A program made the translations under genes and the position numbers. Shown here piece after piece: positions 61,036 to 64,000 of a DNA stretch of 64,000 bases (its first letter is position 1; each line of letters begins with the position of its first letter). The notes under the pieces were generated by a model. It did not search any database. It saw nothing but the letters and a program-made list of their open reading frames with translations, and was not told the origin of the DNA. The stretch spans positions 248,001 to 312,000 of the forward strand of contig NZ_QPJM01000002.1 in assembly GCF_003337575.1 (NCBI RefSeq), in the 5' to 3' direction. Source of the stretch: Phyllobacterium bourgognense (GTDB lineage: Bacteria; Pseudomonadota; Alphaproteobacteria; Rhizobiales; Rhizobiaceae).

Positions 61036-64000
61036 TTACTTCAGACGGTTGCTCGCGTGCGCCAGCATCGTATAGACCTTGCCGGTGTCGGACGTCAGGT
61101 AGTTCTGCGCCATGACATTGTCGCGGTCGTTGCGCGAAACATCTTCGAGCAGGCGTTCGAAGTCATCCATGTAACGATCGACGGCGCGTTTGAATTCGCT
61201 GTCGCCCTGATATTTGCGCTTGATCTCGTCAAATGTCTGCTGACCCTTGAGCGTGTAGAGACGGCGGGTGAACACGTTGCGTTCGCCAGCGCGATAACGC
61301 TGCCAGAGTTCGACCGAAGCCTCATGGTCGATCGCGCGGGTGATGTCGATCGACAGGGAGTTCAGCGATTCAACGACCTGGCCAGGCGAGCGTCCGCCAG
61401 TCTCTGGTGCCTTTGCCTTTGGCTCGGCTTGCGTTTCGTCACTCGATGCGCGGCGCAAGAGATCCGAAACCCAGCCATTGCCGGCAGGGCGCGCAGCCGG
61501 AGCTGCGTTGCCGCGGACATCGAGGCTGCCACGTATTGCGGGTGCTTGCGCCGGTGTAGAAGCCGGCGCGGCTGCCCGCGGGGTAGGTGCCGGTTCGGTG
61601 CGCTGCGGTTGCGCTGCGACCGCCGATGTACGGGTCGGTGTTGCGGCACGTACCGCACGGGCCTCACCAACATCGGTCAAACGGCCGGATTTCTGAACGA
61701 TTTCCGCAAGTTCCTTCAAAGCGTTGATCTGCTCGGATACCGCCTTGCGCATCTGCGCAGTCGACTGCTTGGCTTCTTCCGGCATGTCCATGACGCCGCG
61801 CTGCAGCTCGGAACGGGTTTCCTCAAGCTCCGCACGGATTGCCGCAGAAGAGCGGCGGATTTCGTCCGTGGCATTGGCGAACTTCTGCGATGCCTGCTCG
61901 ACGACTTCCGAGATCGAGGTCCGGATCTGTTCGGTCGTCTGTGTCGCCCGTCCTTCGGCACGGTCGAATGCCGACGAAACCAGCGATTCGAACGAACGCA
62001 TGGTCTTTTCGACACTCTCCGACTTCGCGATCAAGCCGGCAGCGAGCTTCTGCAGGGCTTCCTGACGCTCGTCGAAGGTCGATGCGAGGTTCGATTGCGA
62101 CGCGTTGATGAGTTCGGAAGCCTTGTCGAGCATGCTGCCATGTTCTTCGAAGCTTTTCGCGATGGCGGAAATATCCGTCAGCGTCGAGTTCGAAAGTTGC
62201 GAGAGCTTTCCGAGATTACCGTCGATGAGGCGTGTCGATGTCTGGAACGACTCAGCGGCTTTCGTTGCGTTTTCGGCAAAAGTCGTCGTCGTGTCGAGCA
62301 GACGCCCGTCGATATCGCCGAGGTTCTTGGTCGCCATATCGATCAGCTCGCCGAGCTTCGCATTGGAAGCCGAGAGGCGGTCGATCAGATTGCTGACATC
62401 GTCGGTGAGGCCGGCCTTTGCCGCCTGAACGGCAGTAATGGTCTCGGCCGTGCGGCTGGCGATAGCATTGATCAGGGCGGCGTTCTCGACGCGCAGGCGT
62501 TCCGTTGCTGCCGTTGTTGCCTCTACCAGCTGCGAGGCCAGTGTACGGCCGTTGTCGGCAAGGCTGTCCACCAGCGGCTGCGCCGTGTTGTCGAGGATAC
62601 CGATAATTTCCTGCGAGCGAGCAGCGAGAACCTCGTTGAGCTCGCGCGTGCTTTCCGCAAGCTTCGATGCAGTCGAATCCGTTGCGGCGGAGAAGCGCGC
62701 TTCGAGTGCTTCCAGATTGGCGGCTGCTTCACGAGCCCGCTCACCGAGACGTTTTTCGGTTTCCGCCAGGCTTTCATTCATGCGCAGGCTGAATGCCTCG
62801 CCATGGCCGTCAAGTGCTTCGCCGGCCTTCTGTGCCTCGCCGGTAAGCGAAGAGGCGGCTTCGGAGATCTTGTCACGCAGGCTGCGTGCGACAACGGTTG
62901 CACTCTGTTCAAGCGACTTGCGTACATTGTCGACGCCCATCTCCAGAGCTTTTTGCATGGTCGTCGTGCGCTCGTCGATGGTTCCACCATGGTTGTCAAA
63001 TGCCTTGGCCAATACTTCCGCGCTGTCCTGCAGGATAGCTTGAAGGGCTACGGTACGGTCGCTGATGGCGCTCGCTTGATTGTCCAATGTCTTGCCGATG
63101 GCGGCGTTGCCTTGTTCCATGGCGGTGCGGATGCCAGCGATGCGGTCATCGAGCAGTCCGGCATGTTCGTTCAACGTGTCGCCGATACGGCTATCGCTGT
63201 CCGCAAGCGCTACACGGATTGCGGCAGCCCGTTCTTCAAGGGCGCCGATATGCGACGCCAGTGTATCACCGAACTGGTTGTTGCCATTGTCGAGCGCGGC
63301 GCGAATACTTGCGGCACGTTCCTCGATGTCATTGGCATGCCTGCTAAGTGTGTTGGCAATCTGACTATTGCTGTTATCCAGCACAGAGCGGATACCCGAC
63401 GTGCGCTCTTCGATATCGTTTGCGTGCTGGGCAAGCGTCTCGCCGATACGTGCATGGGTATTTTCGAGCGCCGACTGGATGCCGGCGGTGCGTTCGTCGA
63501 GCGAGCTCGCATGCGAGGCGAGGGTCTGGCCGATCCGCTGATCGCTGTTGCTCAGCGCCTGCTCGATTCCGGCGGTACGATCCTCGATAGCACTTGCATG
63601 GGACGCCAGCACATCGCTGATCCGTGCATCGCTGCTGGTGAGTGCCGATTCAATGCGGTTCGTTCTGTCATCGACCGAGTCGATGAAACCACCCAGCGTT
63701 TCATCGATGCGCGTGCCGCTTGCGAGCAATGTCGACTGGATTTCGGCGTTGCGGGAGTCGATAGCCTGGGTATGCGCCGCCAATGTCTCGGACAATTTGC
63801 CGTCGCTGCTCGACAGGGCCAGCTGGATTTCCTGGTTGCGCTCGTCGAGGCTCTTGGCATGGTGATCAAGAGTCTGCGCAATTTTGGCGTGCGTGTCGAC
63901 AAATGCCGCGCGCATGCCGGATGTCCGGTCTTCGAAGATCTTGGCGTGAGCGTCCAGCGTCTGGCCGATCCGGGAATCATTGGCCTGAATAGCGGCTTCG
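61036..64000 (-). CDS. Giant repeat coiled-coil protein, C-terminal part (5' end outside window)
   Basis: About 988 residues are visible and the frame stays open to the window edge with the same repeat pattern, so the true start lies beyond base 64000. From the edge inward come twelve 29-residue repeats (RIGQTLASHASSLDERTAGI type), then long alanine-rich helices (coiled coil), a Pro/Ala-rich linker (about bases 61480-61670) and a compact C-terminal domain, SIDITRAIDHEASVELWQRY through NYLTSDTGKVYTMLAHASN. Similar proteins in Rhizobiales are annotated as hypothetical or kinesin/apolipoprotein-like because of coiled coil alone. No transmembrane segment or motor motif is seen in the visible part. 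Function unknown. Confidence 0.88.
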   Translation of the reverse strand, partial: EAAIQANDSRIGQTLDAHAKIFEDRTSGMRAAFVDTHAKIAQTLDHHAKSLDERNQEIQLALSSSDGKLSETLAAHTQAIDSRNAEIQSTLLASGTRIDETLGGFIDSVDDRTNRIESALTSSDARISDVLASHASAIEDRTAGIEQALSNSDQRIGQTLASHASSLDERTAGIQSALENTHARIGETLAQHANDIEERTSGIRSVLDNSNSQIANTLSRHANDIEERAASIRAALDNGNNQFGDTLASHIGALEERAAAIRVALADSDSRIGDTLNEHAGLLDDRIAGIRTAMEQGNAAIGKTLDNQASAISDRTVALQAILQDSAEVLAKAFDNHGGTIDERTTTMQKALEMGVDNVRKSLEQSATVVARSLRDKISEAASSLTGEAQKAGEALDGHGEAFSLRMNESLAETEKRLGERAREAAANLEALEARFSAATDSTASKLAESTRELNEVLAARSQEIIGILDNTAQPLVDSLADNGRTLASQLVEATTAATERLRVENAALINAIASRTAETITAVQAAKAGLTDDVSNLIDRLSASNAKLGELIDMATKNLGDIDGRLLDTTTTFAENATKAAESFQTSTRLIDGNLGKLSQLSNSTLTDISAIAKSFEEHGSMLDKASELINASQSNLASTFDERQEALQKLAAGLIAKSESVEKTMRSFESLVSSAFDRAEGRATQTTEQIRTSISEVVEQASQKFANATDEIRRSSAAIRAELEETRSELQRGVMDMPEEAKQSTAQMRKAVSEQINALKELAEIVQKSGRLTDVGEARAVRAATPTRTSAVAAQPQRTEPAPTPRAAAPASTPAQAPAIRGSLDVRGNAAPAARPAGNGWVSDLLRRASSDETQAEPKAKAPETGGRSPGQVVESLNSLSIDITRAIDHEASVELWQRYRAGERNVFTRRLYTLKGQQTFDEIKRKYQGDSEFKRAVDRYMDDFERLLEDVSRNDRDNVMAQNYLTSDTGKVYTMLAHASNRLK
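62929..64000 (-). repeat. Tandem 87-base coding repeats (29 residues each)
   Basis: Twelve consecutive units of exactly 29 codons without insertion or loss, continuing past the window edge. The unit consensus is about xIGxTLxxHAxxIxERTx, then xIxxALxxSxx. Units differ clearly in sequence (strong divergence), so they are old repeats maintained by selection on spacing. 29 residues equal four heptads plus one. Confidence 0.9.

Noticed and set aside
62929-64000. Regular 87-base repeats as a CRISPR array
   Set aside because: The units are diverged, have no constant repeat plus variable spacer structure, and are in frame within a coiled-coil protein.

Overview
The window reads as ordinary chromosome of an alphaproteobacterium of the order Hyphomicrobiales (Rhizobiales), close to the Brucella/Ochrobactrum/Phyllobacterium group. 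The pointers are an Omp2-type porin, BA14K, DUF2865 and DUF1289 proteins, a class II DAHP synthase, an STAS-MlaE fusion, and palindromic intergenic elements of the kind common in these genomes. Genes are dense and often coupled (ATGA, TAATG and TGATG junctions). I see no rRNA, tRNA, CRISPR array, prophage, transposase or integrase, so this is core or slowly evolving accessory DNA rather than an island.

Layout. (1) 1-6959: the 3' part of a phosphonate operon, phnC (cut by the window edge), phnD, two phnE permeases, a DUF1045 2H-phosphoesterase-like gene, an unrecognised 75-residue gene, phnM and phnN. A hairpin with a U-run lies between phnD and phnE. (2) 7016-20445: porin, dusA, an aspartic protease, cobS and cobT, DoxX, a membrane histidine kinase, a nuclease-GST-UDG run, an Lrp regulator, a 3-hydroxyisobutyrate-dehydrogenase-like enzyme and a penicillin-acylase-family hydrolase. 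(3) 20447-27553: GST, an amino-acid ABC importer without its ATPase, and molybdenum cofactor genes (mobB, mobA, moaA) around a DMT transporter. (4) 28090-34708: an L,D-transpeptidase, then a four-gene minus-strand operon of circularly permuted ATP-grasp, alpha-E protein, transglutaminase and the proteasome-like Anbu protease, then BA14K. (5) 34845-44857: gph, rpiA, DUF2059, gor with an overlapping gamma-glutamylcyclotransferase gene, DAHP synthase, nhaA, GFA, dgkA, nadE. (6) 45218-53807: an ABC exporter, gltX, DUF2865, malic enzyme, and a metallophosphoesterase/glycosyltransferase pair that fits the PlcP/Agt phosphorus-saving lipid-remodelling pair, with a possible Pho box upstream. (7) 53827-64000: RDD protein, MFS transporter, dipeptide epimerase, a complete Mla-type lipid transport operon, a mosaic palindromic element, and the C-terminal 990 residues of a giant coiled-coil protein built of 29-residue repeats.

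Two themes link separate regions. Phosphorus economy appears in the phn operon and the PlcP/Agt pair. Envelope maintenance appears in the L,D-transpeptidase, Mla, porin, dgkA and dipeptide epimerase genes. The least understood system is the Anbu operon, whose enzymes suggest making and removing a peptide tag or product of unknown chemistry. Protein identities come from motif and family recognition by eye; no database search was run.
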